From contig JAEZQX010000590.1 in NCBI GenBank assembly GCA_023441105.1, forward strand, positions 1 through 27,561: a stretch of DNA of 27,561 bases, written 5' to 3'. Both the position numbers and the translations under genes were made by a program. Shown here piece by piece: positions 9,248 to 17,296 of the stretch; positions within the stretch are counted from its first letter, which is position 1, and every line of letters begins with the position of its first letter. The notes beneath the pieces were generated by a model. It worked only from the letters and a program-made list of their open reading frames with translations. It was not told the DNA's origin and ran no database searches. The stretch is from Pseudomonadota bacterium (GTDB lineage Bacteria > Pseudomonadota > Gammaproteobacteria > Burkholderiales > Burkholderiaceae).

Positions 9248-9538
9248 ATGTATGTAGTGATCGTGGATTTCGCCATCAAGCGCGAGCATGCGGCGGCGTT
9301 TGCCAAGGCGGTGTCGGAGAATGCCCGGGCCTCGACCGAGAAGGAGCCCGCCTGCCGCCAGTTCGACGTGTGTGTCTCGCCGGATGACCCGTGCAGCTTC
9401 TTTCTCTATGAGGTCTACAACGACCGCGCCGGCTTCGAGGCGCATCTCGGCAGCGGGCATTACAAGACCTTCGACCAGCTGGTCCAGCCCTGGGTCGCCG
9501 ACAAGAAGGTCCGCTTCCTGCAGCGTATCGAAGACTGA
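9248..9538 (+). CDS. Putative quinol/antibiotic-biosynthesis-type (ABM) monooxygenase
   Basis: A 96-aa single-domain protein of the ABM ferredoxin-like fold (YgiN-type). Typical features are an opening YVVIVDFAIK strand, a helix of the form AFAKAVSENARAS, then FDVCVSPDDP, FFLYEVYNDRAGFEAHLGSGHYKTF and a closing WVADKKVRFLQ strand. ATG 9248 is set by AGGAGG 7 nt upstream; longer in-frame starts run into the terminator. Members act as small cofactorless oxygenases on quinols or electrophilic compounds, but many are uncharacterised. It precedes pyrC by 15 nt and is probably co-transcribed with it, although no functional link to pyrimidine synthesis is known to me. Confidence 0.88.
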   Translation: MYVVIVDFAIKREHAAAFAKAVSENARASTEKEPACRQFDVCVSPDDPCSFFLYEVYNDRAGFEAHLGSGHYKTFDQLVQPWVADKKVRFLQRIED

Positions 9539-9553
9539 AGCCGGAGCAAGCAG

Positions 9554-10648
9554 ATGGACCGCCTGACCGTGATCCAGCCGGATGACTGGCACCTGCATCT
9601 CCGGGACGGCGAGGCGCTGGCGGCTGTGGTCGGCGCGAGCGCAGCCCAGTTCCGGCGCGCCATCGTGATGCCGAACCTGAAGCCGCCGGTCACGAGCGTG
9701 GCGATGGCAGTCGCCTACCGCCAGCGCATCCTGGATGCCTTGGCGCGGGGCGGCGCAGGCGCGGCGGGCGCGGGTGGCGGGGCCGCCGGCGACCCCCACC
9801 AATTCGAGCCGCTGATGACGCTGTACCTGACCGAGGCGACGCCGGTTGCCGAGATCGAGGCGGCCAAGGCGAGCGGCATCGTCCATGGCATCAAGCTCTA
9901 CCCGGCCGGCGCCACCACCAACTCCGACGCCGGCGTCGCATCCATCGAGCGTGTCTATCCGGTGCTGGCGGCGATGGAGCGGGTCGGATTGCCGCTGCTG
10001 GTCCATGGCGAGGTGGTCGATCCCGGGGTCGACGTCTTCGACCGAGAGGCGGTGTTCATCGACCGCATCCTCGAGCCGCTGCGACGGCGCATGCCCGGCC
10101 TGCGGGTGGTCTTCGAGCACATCACCACGCGCGAGGCCGCCCAGTACGTGCATGAAGCGGCGGCGGAGCCTGGCCATCTTGCCGCCACCATCACGCCGCA
10201 GCACCTGCTCTACAACCGCAACGCCATCTTCACCGGCGGGCTGCGGCCGCACTGGTACTGCCTGCCGGTGCTCAAGCGCGAAACCCATCGCCAGGCGCTG
10301 GTGGCTGCCGCGACCAGCGGCAGCCCGCGCTTCTTCCTCGGTACCGACAGCGCCCCCCATGCGCGCCTGCTCAAGGAGCATGCCAGCGCCTGCGCCGGCT
10401 GCTACAGCGCGCCGCACGCCCTGGCGTTGTACGCCACCGCTTTCGATGCGGCCGGCGCGCTCGACAAGCTCGAGGGCTTTGCCAGCCGCCACGGCCCGGC
10501 CTTCTATCGCCTGCCGGTCAATCGGCAGACGGTGACCCTGGTGCGCCAGTCCTTCGTCATTCCGGCATCCTTGCCTTTCGGCGACGGCGAGATCGTCCCG
10601 CTGGCCGGCGGCGAAACCTTGCCCTGGCGGGTCGAGCCGCGTCACTGA
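9554..10648 (+). CDS. pyrC: Dihydroorotase, class II
   Basis: A 364-aa cytoplasmic zinc enzyme that cyclises N-carbamoyl-L-aspartate to dihydroorotate in pyrimidine synthesis. The metal and catalytic set is complete: H13 and H15 in DWHLHLRD, K114 in IKLYPAG (the bridging carboxylated lysine), H151 in LLVHGE, H189 in FEHIT, and D265 in [16 protein letters not shown] and [14 protein letters not shown] are class II hallmarks. A glycine/alanine-only run (about 66-79) makes it somewhat longer than the usual near-350 residues. ATG 9554 has GGAG at the right distance. It follows the ABM monooxygenase by 15 nt. Confidence 0.96.
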   Translation: MDRLTVIQPDDWHLHLRDGEALAAVVGASAAQFRRAIVMPNLKPPVTSVAMAVAYRQRILDALARGGAGAAGAGGGAAGDPHQFEPLMTLYLTEATPVAEIEAAKASGIVHGIKLYPAGATTNSDAGVASIERVYPVLAAMERVGLPLLVHGEVVDPGVDVFDREAVFIDRILEPLRRRMPGLRVVFEHITTREAAQYVHEAAAEPGHLAATITPQHLLYNRNAIFTGGLRPHWYCLPVLKRETHRQALVAAATSGSPRFFLGTDSAPHARLLKEHASACAGCYSAPHALALYATAFDAAGALDKLEGFASRHGPAFYRLPVNRQTVTLVRQSFVIPASLPFGDGEIVPLAGGETLPWRVEPRH

Positions 10649-10760
10649 ACCGAGGGGCGCCGCAAGCCTGGCGAAAGCCGGCGGCGGCGCACCGCCCCCG
10701 CCCCATTCCCGGGAGGTATGGCCCGCGGCGATTCGGGATTGCGCGGGTATCGTGCCGAAG

Positions 10761-10778
10761 GATTTTTTGTCATAAACT
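10761..10778 (+). promoter_or_regulatory. Possible promoter region of the second TRAP operon
   Basis: An AT-rich patch, GATTTTTTGTCATAAACT, lies 40 nt before the dctP start in an otherwise GC-rich 169-nt gap. TAAACT (10773-10778) could be a -10 box. No clear -35 hexamer is at standard spacing, so an activator might be needed. Confidence 0.3.
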
Positions 10779-10817
10779 GGCGCGTCCCGAAGACACCGAA
10801 CATGCGTGGGGGAGACG

Positions 10818-11831
10818 ATGACATCCAGGAAGACGGTCCTGCGGTCGCTGGCCGCGTCGCTGGCGCTTTGCGCTGCCGGCATTCTCTCGAGCGGGCTGCT
10901 GCCCGGCGCCGCCGCGACGGCCATGGCGCAGACCAAGATCAAGTGGGCGCACGTCTACGAGGTCAACGAGCCGTACCACAAGCAGTCGGTGTGGGCCGCC
11001 GAGGAGATCAAGAAGCGCACCAACGGCAAGTTCGACATCCAGGTCTTCCCGGCTTCGTCGCTCGGCAAGGAAACCGACATCAACCAGGGGCTCACGCTCG
11101 GCACGGTCGACATGATCATCAGCGGCCCGTCGTTCGCCGCTCGCACCTACCCCCGGGTCGGCATCGCCTACTATCCCTTCATCTTCCGCGATGGCGACCA
11201 TCTCCTCGCCTACGCCAAGAGCGACCTGTTCAAGGAGATGGCCGAGGAATACCGCAAGAAGACCGGCATCGCCATGCTCGCCTACACCTACTATGGGGCG
11301 CGCCATACCACCTCCAACCGGGCCTTCAAGGACTGCGCCGGCATGAAGGGCCTGAAGATCCGCGTGCCCGACGTTGCCGCCTACATGGCGACGCCCAAGG
11401 CCTGCGGCGCCAACCCGACGCCGATCGCCTTTGCCGAGGTCTATCTCGCCCTGCAGAACGGTACGGTCGAGGCGCAGGAGAACCCGTTGCCGACCATCGA
11501 AGCCAAGAAGTTCTACGAAGTGCAGAAGCACATCATGCTCACCGGCCACATCGTCGATGGCCTGGTCACGCAGGTCGCGCCCCACATCTGGAACAAGCTC
11601 TCGGCCGATGAGAAGAAGATCTTCACCGAGGTCTCGCAGGAGGCGGCGGTTCGTGCCTCGGCGGACATCAAGAAGCGCGAGGGCGAGCTGGTCGAGTTCT
11701 TCCGCAAGGCCGGCCTGACGGTCAACGAGATCGACCGCAACAGCTTCCAGCAGGCGGTGCTGAAGAATTCGCCGCTGGAATCGATGGGCTTCACCAAGGC
11801 CGACTACGACCGGATCCAGGCCGTCAAGTAG
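10818..11831 (+). CDS. dctP: TRAP transporter solute-binding protein, DctP family (second cluster)
   Basis: A 337-aa periplasmic receptor. ATG 10818 is preferred over GTG 10806 because GGGGGAG sits just before it. A long signal peptide ends at AMA before QTKIKWAHVYEVNEPYHKQ (near residue 37). DctP landmarks include NQGLTLGTVDMIISGPSF, GMKGLKIRVPDVAAYM with the conserved ligand-binding arginine, PTPIAFAEVYLALQNGTVEAQENP, and KFYEVQKHIMLTGH. It closely follows the classical DctP pattern and differs clearly from the first cluster's receptor. The dctQ gene starts 54 nt downstream. No catabolic gene is adjacent, so the substrate is unknown; a C4-dicarboxylate or similar acid is likely. Confidence 0.95.
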   Translation: MTSRKTVLRSLAASLALCAAGILSSGLLPGAAATAMAQTKIKWAHVYEVNEPYHKQSVWAAEEIKKRTNGKFDIQVFPASSLGKETDINQGLTLGTVDMIISGPSFAARTYPRVGIAYYPFIFRDGDHLLAYAKSDLFKEMAEEYRKKTGIAMLAYTYYGARHTTSNRAFKDCAGMKGLKIRVPDVAAYMATPKACGANPTPIAFAEVYLALQNGTVEAQENPLPTIEAKKFYEVQKHIMLTGHIVDGLVTQVAPHIWNKLSADEKKIFTEVSQEAAVRASADIKKREGELVEFFRKAGLTVNEIDRNSFQQAVLKNSPLESMGFTKADYDRIQAVK

Positions 11832-11848
11832 GCTGCGGTCCAACAATA

Positions 11849-11873
11849 GCGCCTGCCGCGGATCGGCGGGCGC
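11849..11873 (+). promoter_or_regulatory. Stem-loop between dctP and dctQ (second TRAP cluster)
   Basis: GCGCCTGCCG (11849-11858) pairs with CGGCGGGCGC (11864-11873) around a 5-nt loop, with one G-U pair. No T-tract follows. It sits just before the dctQ Shine-Dalgarno (GAGAG, 11874-11878). A 3'-end stabiliser for the dctP message is the likeliest role; this is inferred from position. Confidence 0.5.
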
Positions 11874-11885
11874 GAGAGCCTATAC

Positions 11886-12458
11886 ATGAGTGTCGAGAGC
11901 ACGGTCCCTGACCCGGATGACGGCCCGGTCCTGGACGAGGAAGGTCGCTGGCATGCGCAGGACGTCGAGGTGGATCTCTCCGTCTATGGCTGGGAGGACT
12001 GGATCACCCTGGTGATGTTCTTCCTGCTCGCCCTTGATGTCTTCTACCAGTTCTTCACCCGCTATGTCCTCGGCAATTCGGCTTCCTGGACCGAGGAGAT
12101 CGCGCGCTACCTGCTGATCATCGTGACCTTCCTCGGCGCATCGATGGCGGTCCGGCGCAACACCCATATCCAGGTGGAATTCATCTACCGCTACCTGCCG
12201 CCGGCCGCCGGCAGGCTGCTTTCGACCGCGGTGGACATCGTCCGGGTCCTGTTCCTCGGCTATGCCAGCTGGCTCGCGATCGACCTCGTGCCACGCATGC
12301 ACAACCTGCAGATGACGGTGATCGACTGGCCGATGAGCTATGTCTACGGCTTCGTTGCCGCCGGTTTCGTGCTGATGACCTTCCGCTCGATCCAGGTAGC
12401 GTTGCTGCACTGGCGCCGCGGCTGGAGCGTGCTGGAGCGGCCGGAGGAAGCATATTGA
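11886..12458 (+). CDS. dctQ: TRAP transporter small permease subunit, DctQ family
   Basis: A 190-aa inner-membrane protein. An acidic, polar N-terminal tail of about 37 residues precedes four hydrophobic helices, making it slightly longer than a typical DctQ. The conserved block is SWTEEIARYLLIIVTFLGAS followed by VRRNTHIQVEFI. ATG 11886 has GAGAG 7 nt upstream. Its TGA stop overlaps the TTG start of dctM as TTGA, which indicates translational coupling between the two permease subunits. Confidence 0.93.
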   Translation: MSVESTVPDPDDGPVLDEEGRWHAQDVEVDLSVYGWEDWITLVMFFLLALDVFYQFFTRYVLGNSASWTEEIARYLLIIVTFLGASMAVRRNTHIQVEFIYRYLPPAAGRLLSTAVDIVRVLFLGYASWLAIDLVPRMHNLQMTVIDWPMSYVYGFVAAGFVLMTFRSIQVALLHWRRGWSVLERPEEAY

Positions 12459-13864
12459 ACGGCCTGTTCTTCGGCTCCTTCCTGGCCGCGATGGCAACCG
12501 GCCTGCCCATCGCCATCGCGATGTGCATCGGCTCGCTGCTGTACATCTGGCTCAGCGGCTCGATTCCGCCGCTGACGGTGATCCATCGGATGGTCGGCGG
12601 CATCGACAGCTTCCCGCTGCTGGCGGTGCCGTTCTTCATCTACGCCGGCAACCTGATGAATTCGGCCGGCATCACCAACCGCATCTTCGGCTTCGCGCTG
12701 GCGCTGGTCGGCTGGCTCAAGGGCGGCCTCGGCCATGTGAACGTCGTCGGCTCGGTGGTCTTCGCCGGCATGTCGGGCACCGCCATCGCGGATGCCGGCG
12801 GCCTGGGCACCATCGAGATCAAGGCGATGAAGGACCACGGCTACCCGGTCGAATTCGCCGTCGGCATCACCGCCGCGTCGTCGACCCTCGGGCCGATCAT
12901 TCCGCCGTCGCTGCCGCTGGTGATCTACGGCGTGCAGGCCAACGTCTCGATCGGACAGTTGTTTGCCGGCGGGCTCCTGCCCGGCGTCCTGATGGCCATC
13001 TTCATGATGCTGATGGTCACCTACTTCGCGCACGTGCGGAAGTACGGGCGGGACATGCCCTTCGCCTGGAACCGCATGGGCCGGGCGATCGTGGAGTTGC
13101 TGGCGGTGGCGATTGCCGCCGCCGCGCTCTTCGTGCTGTGGGGCGACCAGGAGCTCGGCGGCTTCCTCAAGTTCGGCCTGCCGCTGATCGTGGTGCTGGT
13201 GGTGGACCGACTGATGAAGTTCGAGGCCTTCATGGCGCTGATGACGCCGGTCATCCTGATCGGCGGCATGGCCTCCGGCCTCTTCACCCCCACGGAGGCG
13301 GCGGTCGCGGCCGTGGCCTGGGCGCTGTTCCTCGGGTTCGTCTGGTACCGCACCCTCGACTGGCGCATGCTGATCAAGATCTCGATGGACACCATCGAGA
13401 CCACCGCCACGGTACTGTTCATCGTCGCCGCGGCGTCGCTCTTCGGCTGGGTGCTCACCACCACGCAGATCACCGAGCAGGTCGCCACCGTGGTGCTCGG
13501 ATTGACCACCAGTCCGTGGGTCTTCCTGCTGCTGGCCAACGCCTTTCTGCTGTTCGTCGGCTGCTTCATGGAAACCATCGCGGCCATCACCATCCTGGTG
13601 CCGGTGTTCATGCCGATCCTCGCCAAGCTCGGCATCGATCCGGTCCACTTCGGCCTGATCCTGGTGCTGAACCTGATGATCGGCCTGCTCACGCCCCCGG
13701 TGGGCATGGTCCTCTACGTGCTGCAGAAGGTGGCGCGGATCTCGTTCGAGCGAACCGTGGTCGCCGTCCTGCCGTGGTTCATCCCCTTGATGGGGACGCT
13801 GGTCCTGATCACCTACGTGCCGCAGCTGGTGTTGTGGCTGCCGGACCTGTTGTTCGGGAAATAG
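12455..13864 (+). CDS. dctM: TRAP transporter large permease subunit, DctM family
   Basis: A 469-aa polytopic transport subunit, longer than the usual roughly 425-440 residues. The start is TTG 12455: GGAGGAAG (12443-12450) precedes it and it overlaps the dctQ stop by 4 nt, while the next in-frame ATG would remove part of the first helix. Landmarks are FAGMSGTAIADAGGLGTIEI, PIIPPSLPLVIYG, GLFTPTEAAVAAVAW, and LLTPPVGMVLYVLQKVA near the C-terminus. The extra length seems to lie in central hydrophobic segments (about residues 205-265). It completes the second dctPQM operon; the EcsC-like gene begins 106 nt later. Confidence 0.95.
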   Translation: MNGLFFGSFLAAMATGLPIAIAMCIGSLLYIWLSGSIPPLTVIHRMVGGIDSFPLLAVPFFIYAGNLMNSAGITNRIFGFALALVGWLKGGLGHVNVVGSVVFAGMSGTAIADAGGLGTIEIKAMKDHGYPVEFAVGITAASSTLGPIIPPSLPLVIYGVQANVSIGQLFAGGLLPGVLMAIFMMLMVTYFAHVRKYGRDMPFAWNRMGRAIVELLAVAIAAAALFVLWGDQELGGFLKFGLPLIVVLVVDRLMKFEAFMALMTPVILIGGMASGLFTPTEAAVAAVAWALFLGFVWYRTLDWRMLIKISMDTIETTATVLFIVAAASLFGWVLTTTQITEQVATVVLGLTTSPWVFLLLANAFLLFVGCFMETIAAITILVPVFMPILAKLGIDPVHFGLILVLNLMIGLLTPPVGMVLYVLQKVARISFERTVVAVLPWFIPLMGTLVLITYVPQLVLWLPDLLFGK

Positions 13865-13970
13865 CCGGGCAGTCGCCGGCGCCGGCGCGCCCGGCGGTGC
13901 CAAGCGCTCGGGCATGGCCGCTGCCCTGTAGCGGCCAAGCGCTGCGCGGCGGCGGCATCTGGAAATCGGC

Positions 13971-14711
13971 ATGAACTCGGCAACTGACCAGCAGGGCGGC
14001 AGCGCTTCCGGCAGCGGCGCATCCGGCAGCAGCGATGGGCGCGCATCCGGCGGCAGCGCATCCGGTGGCGGGGCGGGACCGGGCGCGGGCGGCGCCAAGG
14101 CGGGCGCGTCCCGTCGGCTCGTCGACGCGATCCTCGACGTGGTCGGTCGCCCGCCCGAGACCCGGGAATCGCGGCACGCCGATCCGTCGAAGCGCGCCCG
14201 CTCGATCGCCAACCGCACGGCGGCCAGGGCCGCGTTGAGTGCGGGCACGCTGGCATTGCCCCCCGGGCCGCTGGGCTGGCTCACCATCCTGCCGGAGCTG
14301 GAAACGGTGTGGCGCCAGCAGGCGCAGATGGTGGCCGATATCGCCGGCAGCTTCGGCAAGGCGGCCAGCCTCGACCGCGAGCAGATGCTCTACTGCCTGT
14401 TCCGGCACATCGCGCCGTCGGCCTTTCGCGACATGGTCAGCGAGGCGGGTGAGCGGGTGGTGATCCACGAAGCCTCGCCGCGCACCCTGCGGGCCATCGT
14501 CCAGAAGGTCGGCCTGCGAGTCACCCTGCGGCTGATGGGGAAAGGTATTTCCCGCTGGGTGCCGGTGGTGGGGGCGCTCGGTGTCGGTGCCTACGCCTAC
14601 TACGACACCGGCCAGGTTGCCGCCACGGCGATGTCGTTGTTCTCGAAGGAGATCGAGATCGCCGCGGCCGTCGATCCGGGCGCAGGGGTACCGGCGGAAG
14701 GCGCCAGTTAG
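13971..14711 (+). CDS. EcsC-like conserved protein with Gly/Ser-rich N-terminus
   Basis: A 246-aa protein. Residues 1-47 are low-complexity Gly/Ser/Ala, built on a repeated GCGCATCCGG-type DNA motif. The folded part begins with SRRLVDAILDVV and contains ALPPGPLGWLTILPELETVW, AQMVADIAGSFGKA, REQMLYCLFRH, and GKGISRWVPVVGALGVGAYAYYDT. The SRW-PVVGA glycine-rich hydrophobic segment resembles EcsC-family proteins, whose biochemical role is unclear. A weak GGAA precedes ATG 13971. It stands alone on the plus strand, convergent with the membrane-protein gene ending at 14740. Family assignment is from motif memory and moderate; no function is proposed. Confidence 0.8.
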   Translation: MNSATDQQGGSASGSGASGSSDGRASGGSASGGGAGPGAGGAKAGASRRLVDAILDVVGRPPETRESRHADPSKRARSIANRTAARAALSAGTLALPPGPLGWLTILPELETVWRQQAQMVADIAGSFGKAASLDREQMLYCLFRHIAPSAFRDMVSEAGERVVIHEASPRTLRAIVQKVGLRVTLRLMGKGISRWVPVVGALGVGAYAYYDTGQVAATAMSLFSKEIEIAAAVDPGAGVPAEGAS

Positions 14712-14739
14712 CGGCAGCGCGCGTGGCGGCGCACAGGAC

Positions 14740-16047
14740 TCACCCGCCGGCCCGGGCCTCGGCGCGCGGCTCGAAGATGTTGCGGTTGGCGGCAAACACG
14801 ACGTTCAGCATGAACACGATCGAACCGGCGAATTCGGTCATCTCGCCGCGCTTGCTGGAATCGATCAGCAGTTCCACCACCGCGACCACCACCAGGTAGG
14901 CTGCCACCTGGTACCCGGTCGGCATCGGGATCGCCCAGCTGTCGACCAGGCGGCGCACCCGCGGGTTGCGACGATGAAGGGGGGCGAGCACGAACAGGTA
15001 CAGCAGCAGCGCGAGGGTCAGCCCACGGCCGAACACCAGCCGGTTGATCTTCACCTCTTTGCCGTTCCATTCGAACGTCAGGTTGTGCAGGTTCATTTCC
15101 TTCTGGGCGTTGCGGTCCACGAGTGCCTGTGGTGTCTCGATGTCGAAGACGCGCTGGCCCCAGGAGATCTCCTCGCCGGCCCCGAAGAGGCAGACCGCCG
15201 CGACCAGCAGCAGGATGAACCTGCCGCGGTAGCCGAACAGCGGCCAGGCAGTGACCAGCCGGTAGACGCTGTAGCAGAACGTGCCGAACAGCGTGATGGA
15301 GGTCATCCATTCGATGAAGCCGTCCTCCACCGTGAACTCGTCGGCGAAGGCGTCCGGATTCACGGCCGCCAGCACGACGGCGAAGGCCAGGAAGACCGCC
15401 ACCAGCACGAGTGCGCCGACGATGAAGCGTTGCGGGAACAGCTCGCGCCAGGGCGCCTGCACGACCACCCGCCAGCGCAGGGCGAGCAGCACCAGTGCAG
15501 CCGCCACCAGCACCGGATCGAACAGGTAGTCCCAAAGGTTCGACGATTCGAGCCACTGCCCGGCGAAGCCGAGGTAGGCCGCGACGATCGTCACCGCCAC
15601 CAGGTACCAGCGCGCGAGCAGCGCCCAGCAGACCAGCGTCAGGAGCAGCGCGCTCAGCACCGTCCCGTAGTAGCCGTGGGCATAGGGATCGATCATCGTC
15701 AGTCCGAGCGACATCGGGTAGAGGATCGCGGCGGTCAGCACCAGGCCGGCGGCCGCGAACGGCAGCTCGTGATCGAAGCGGCTGAAGTGCGCCGGCCAGC
15801 GACTGCGCAGGATATAGAACACCATCAGGACCATCGTGCCGACGCTGAGATCGCCGGTGAGGCCGCGGATGTTCTGCGCGCCCGACAACCCGCCGAACGG
15901 CACCAGCAGCGCCACGAAAAATGCGGCGGCGATGATGGTGCGCCAGCGCAGCGAAAGCCGGCCGGCCGCGACCCAACCGAGCAGCAGGTCGAGCAGGATG
16001 GCTGGCAGAAGCGCCGCCGCCAGGATCGGCAAGGGTTGGGTCATCAT
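14740..16047 (-). CDS. Uncharacterised polytopic membrane protein with GEEISWGQR / NLHNL signature
   Basis: A 435-aa inner-membrane protein with roughly 11-12 hydrophobic segments. The second half carries polar motifs between helices: EDGFIEWMTS (241-250), GAGEEISWGQRVF (289-301), NAQKEMNLHNL (313-323) and a C-terminal VELLIDSSKRGEMTEFAGS. I recall the EEISWGQR...LHNL combination from other hypothetical membrane proteins; its acidic pair and histidine could form a metal or catalytic site, which is speculation. The first half has its own pattern (LTGDLSVGT, DPYAHGYYG, ESSNLWDYLFDP). ATG 16047 overlaps the preceding gene's stop as ATGA, so it is coupled to the BNR-repeat protein. I do not recognise a function. 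Confidence 0.88.
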   Translation of the reverse strand: MMTQPLPILAAALLPAILLDLLLGWVAAGRLSLRWRTIIAAAFFVALLVPFGGLSGAQNIRGLTGDLSVGTMVLMVFYILRSRWPAHFSRFDHELPFAAAGLVLTAAILYPMSLGLTMIDPYAHGYYGTVLSALLLTLVCWALLARWYLVAVTIVAAYLGFAGQWLESSNLWDYLFDPVLVAAALVLLALRWRVVVQAPWRELFPQRFIVGALVLVAVFLAFAVVLAAVNPDAFADEFTVEDGFIEWMTSITLFGTFCYSVYRLVTAWPLFGYRGRFILLLVAAVCLFGAGEEISWGQRVFDIETPQALVDRNAQKEMNLHNLTFEWNGKEVKINRLVFGRGLTLALLLYLFVLAPLHRRNPRVRRLVDSWAIPMPTGYQVAAYLVVVAVVELLIDSSKRGEMTEFAGSIVFMLNVVFAANRNIFEPRAEARAGG

Positions 16048-17252
16048 CGTTTGCCGTCCACGGAAGGCGCCCTGGCGCTCGCCGCGGCGGCGGCCTGCTC
16101 CAGCCAGCTGAGGTTGAATTCGACGTGCTTGATGCGGGTCCGGTTCCAGGTGTACAGCACGTGGAAGTCGCCGTCGTCGGTCCGCAGCATCCACGGGTAG
16201 GAGAACTGGTAGCGGTTCACGTCGGCTGCATCCTGTTGCTGTTCGAGCACCTTGACCATGCGCCAGTCCTTGCCGAGGTTGTCGGACACCACCAGGACCA
16301 GGCGCCAGCGGGCTTCCTCGATGTCGTTGAAGACGCCGACCAGGCGGTTATCGCCGAGCGCCATGACCTCGATCGCCGAGTCTGGATTGGGCAGGTGGAT
16401 CTTCTGCGGCTCCGACCAGCTGCGGCCCGCATCCTCGCTGGTCATGTGCAGCACGCGGCGCGGCGCGGCGCCGGCGTAGCGCAGCAGGCCTACCGCGCGC
16501 TCGGGTCCCAGCACCGCGATCTCCGGCTGCAGCGCATGCCGGCCGCTGGTGAAGCGGGTCTTGCCGAGGATGCGACCGCTGCCGTCGATGCGCAGCATCT
16601 CGCCGAACTTGCCGAGGAACTCGTGATAGACCGGCAGTCCGATGGTGCCGTCGGCGTAGCGCACGGCGCTGCCTTTCACCAGCGTCGACAGGTTGAAGAA
16701 CGGCGAAGTGACGAGGCGTCGGGCGCGCGACCAGGTCTCGCCGTCGTCGGTCGATTCGGCAAAGCTGATGGAGCTGCCCGCCCAGCCGCCGACCGAGACG
16801 GTCACGAAGAAGAGCCAGAGCCGGCCATCCGGGTGGCGATAGACAACGGGATTGCCGATCTTGCGGACGTGGCGGTTGAGCTCGGCCTTCATCTGCTTGC
16901 GTTGCACGACCGGTTTCGGCTTGCCCCAGGTATCGCCGATGAGGCGGGCCTGGTAGATGGCGACGTCGCGCGCGCCTTCGCGGCTGCCGCCGTACCAGAA
17001 GGCCGTCATGGTCTCGCCGTCGGCATAGGCAGTGGCGGCATGGACCTCGCGGGTCTCGCTGTTGGATGCGAAGCGCTCCTGGAATCGCGGCGCCGCGGAT
17101 CCCGGTGGCGGCTGGGCCGGCGGATCGAAGCCCGGCATCTGCCGGTGCACCATCCCGAAGGTCCAGAAGGCGAGCAAGGCCAGGCTTGCAGCAACGGCCA
17201 AACCGATCCTCAAGGCCAGGTCGCGGGAGGGGCCGGATCCGTGTGCTTTCAT
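16044..17252 (-). CDS. Membrane-anchored BNR/sialidase-like beta-propeller protein
   Basis: A 402-aa protein. One hydrophobic helix (about 15-34) anchors or exports it, leaving the rest periplasmic. Three Asp-box (BNR) motifs are visible: STDDGETW (167-174), SEDAGRSW (272-279) and SDNLGKDW (323-330). The segments REVHAATAYADGETMTAFWY and GNPVVYRHPDGRLWLFF match the sialidase-like BNR family (PF13088 type) as I recall it. Such propellers hydrolyse or bind glycosides, but the arginine triad of true sialidases cannot be confirmed here. ATG 17252 lacks a clear Shine-Dalgarno. It lies 44 nt after the two-helix membrane protein gene and overlaps the following polytopic membrane protein by 4 nt. The substrate is unknown. 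Confidence 0.87.
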   Translation of the reverse strand: MKAHGSGPSRDLALRIGLAVAASLALLAFWTFGMVHRQMPGFDPPAQPPPGSAAPRFQERFASNSETREVHAATAYADGETMTAFWYGGSREGARDVAIYQARLIGDTWGKPKPVVQRKQMKAELNRHVRKIGNPVVYRHPDGRLWLFFVTVSVGGWAGSSISFAESTDDGETWSRARRLVTSPFFNLSTLVKGSAVRYADGTIGLPVYHEFLGKFGEMLRIDGSGRILGKTRFTSGRHALQPEIAVLGPERAVGLLRYAGAAPRRVLHMTSEDAGRSWSEPQKIHLPNPDSAIEVMALGDNRLVGVFNDIEEARWRLVLVVSDNLGKDWRMVKVLEQQQDAADVNRYQFSYPWMLRTDDGDFHVLYTWNRTRIKHVEFNLSWLEQAAAAASARAPSVDGKR

Positions 17253-17296
17253 AGGGCGCGGATGTTAACAGGCGACCCGGCACCGGCCCGCCGTCG

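Noticed and set aside
12242..12457. Possible frameshift at the dctQ/dctM junction because dctM lacks an ATG
   Set aside because: TTG 12455 has GGAGGAAG at ideal spacing and overlaps the dctQ stop by 4 nt, so this is normal coupled initiation.
14011..14085. Repeats in the EcsC-like gene as a CRISPR-like or mobile repeat
   Set aside because: The units are short, degenerate, in frame, and encode Gly/Ser; there are no spacers or inverted ends.
12344..14359. 671-codon open frame on the minus strand
   Set aside because: Antisense to the second dctM and the EcsC-like gene; the translation is His/Asp/Arg/Gln-rich shadow sequence without motifs.
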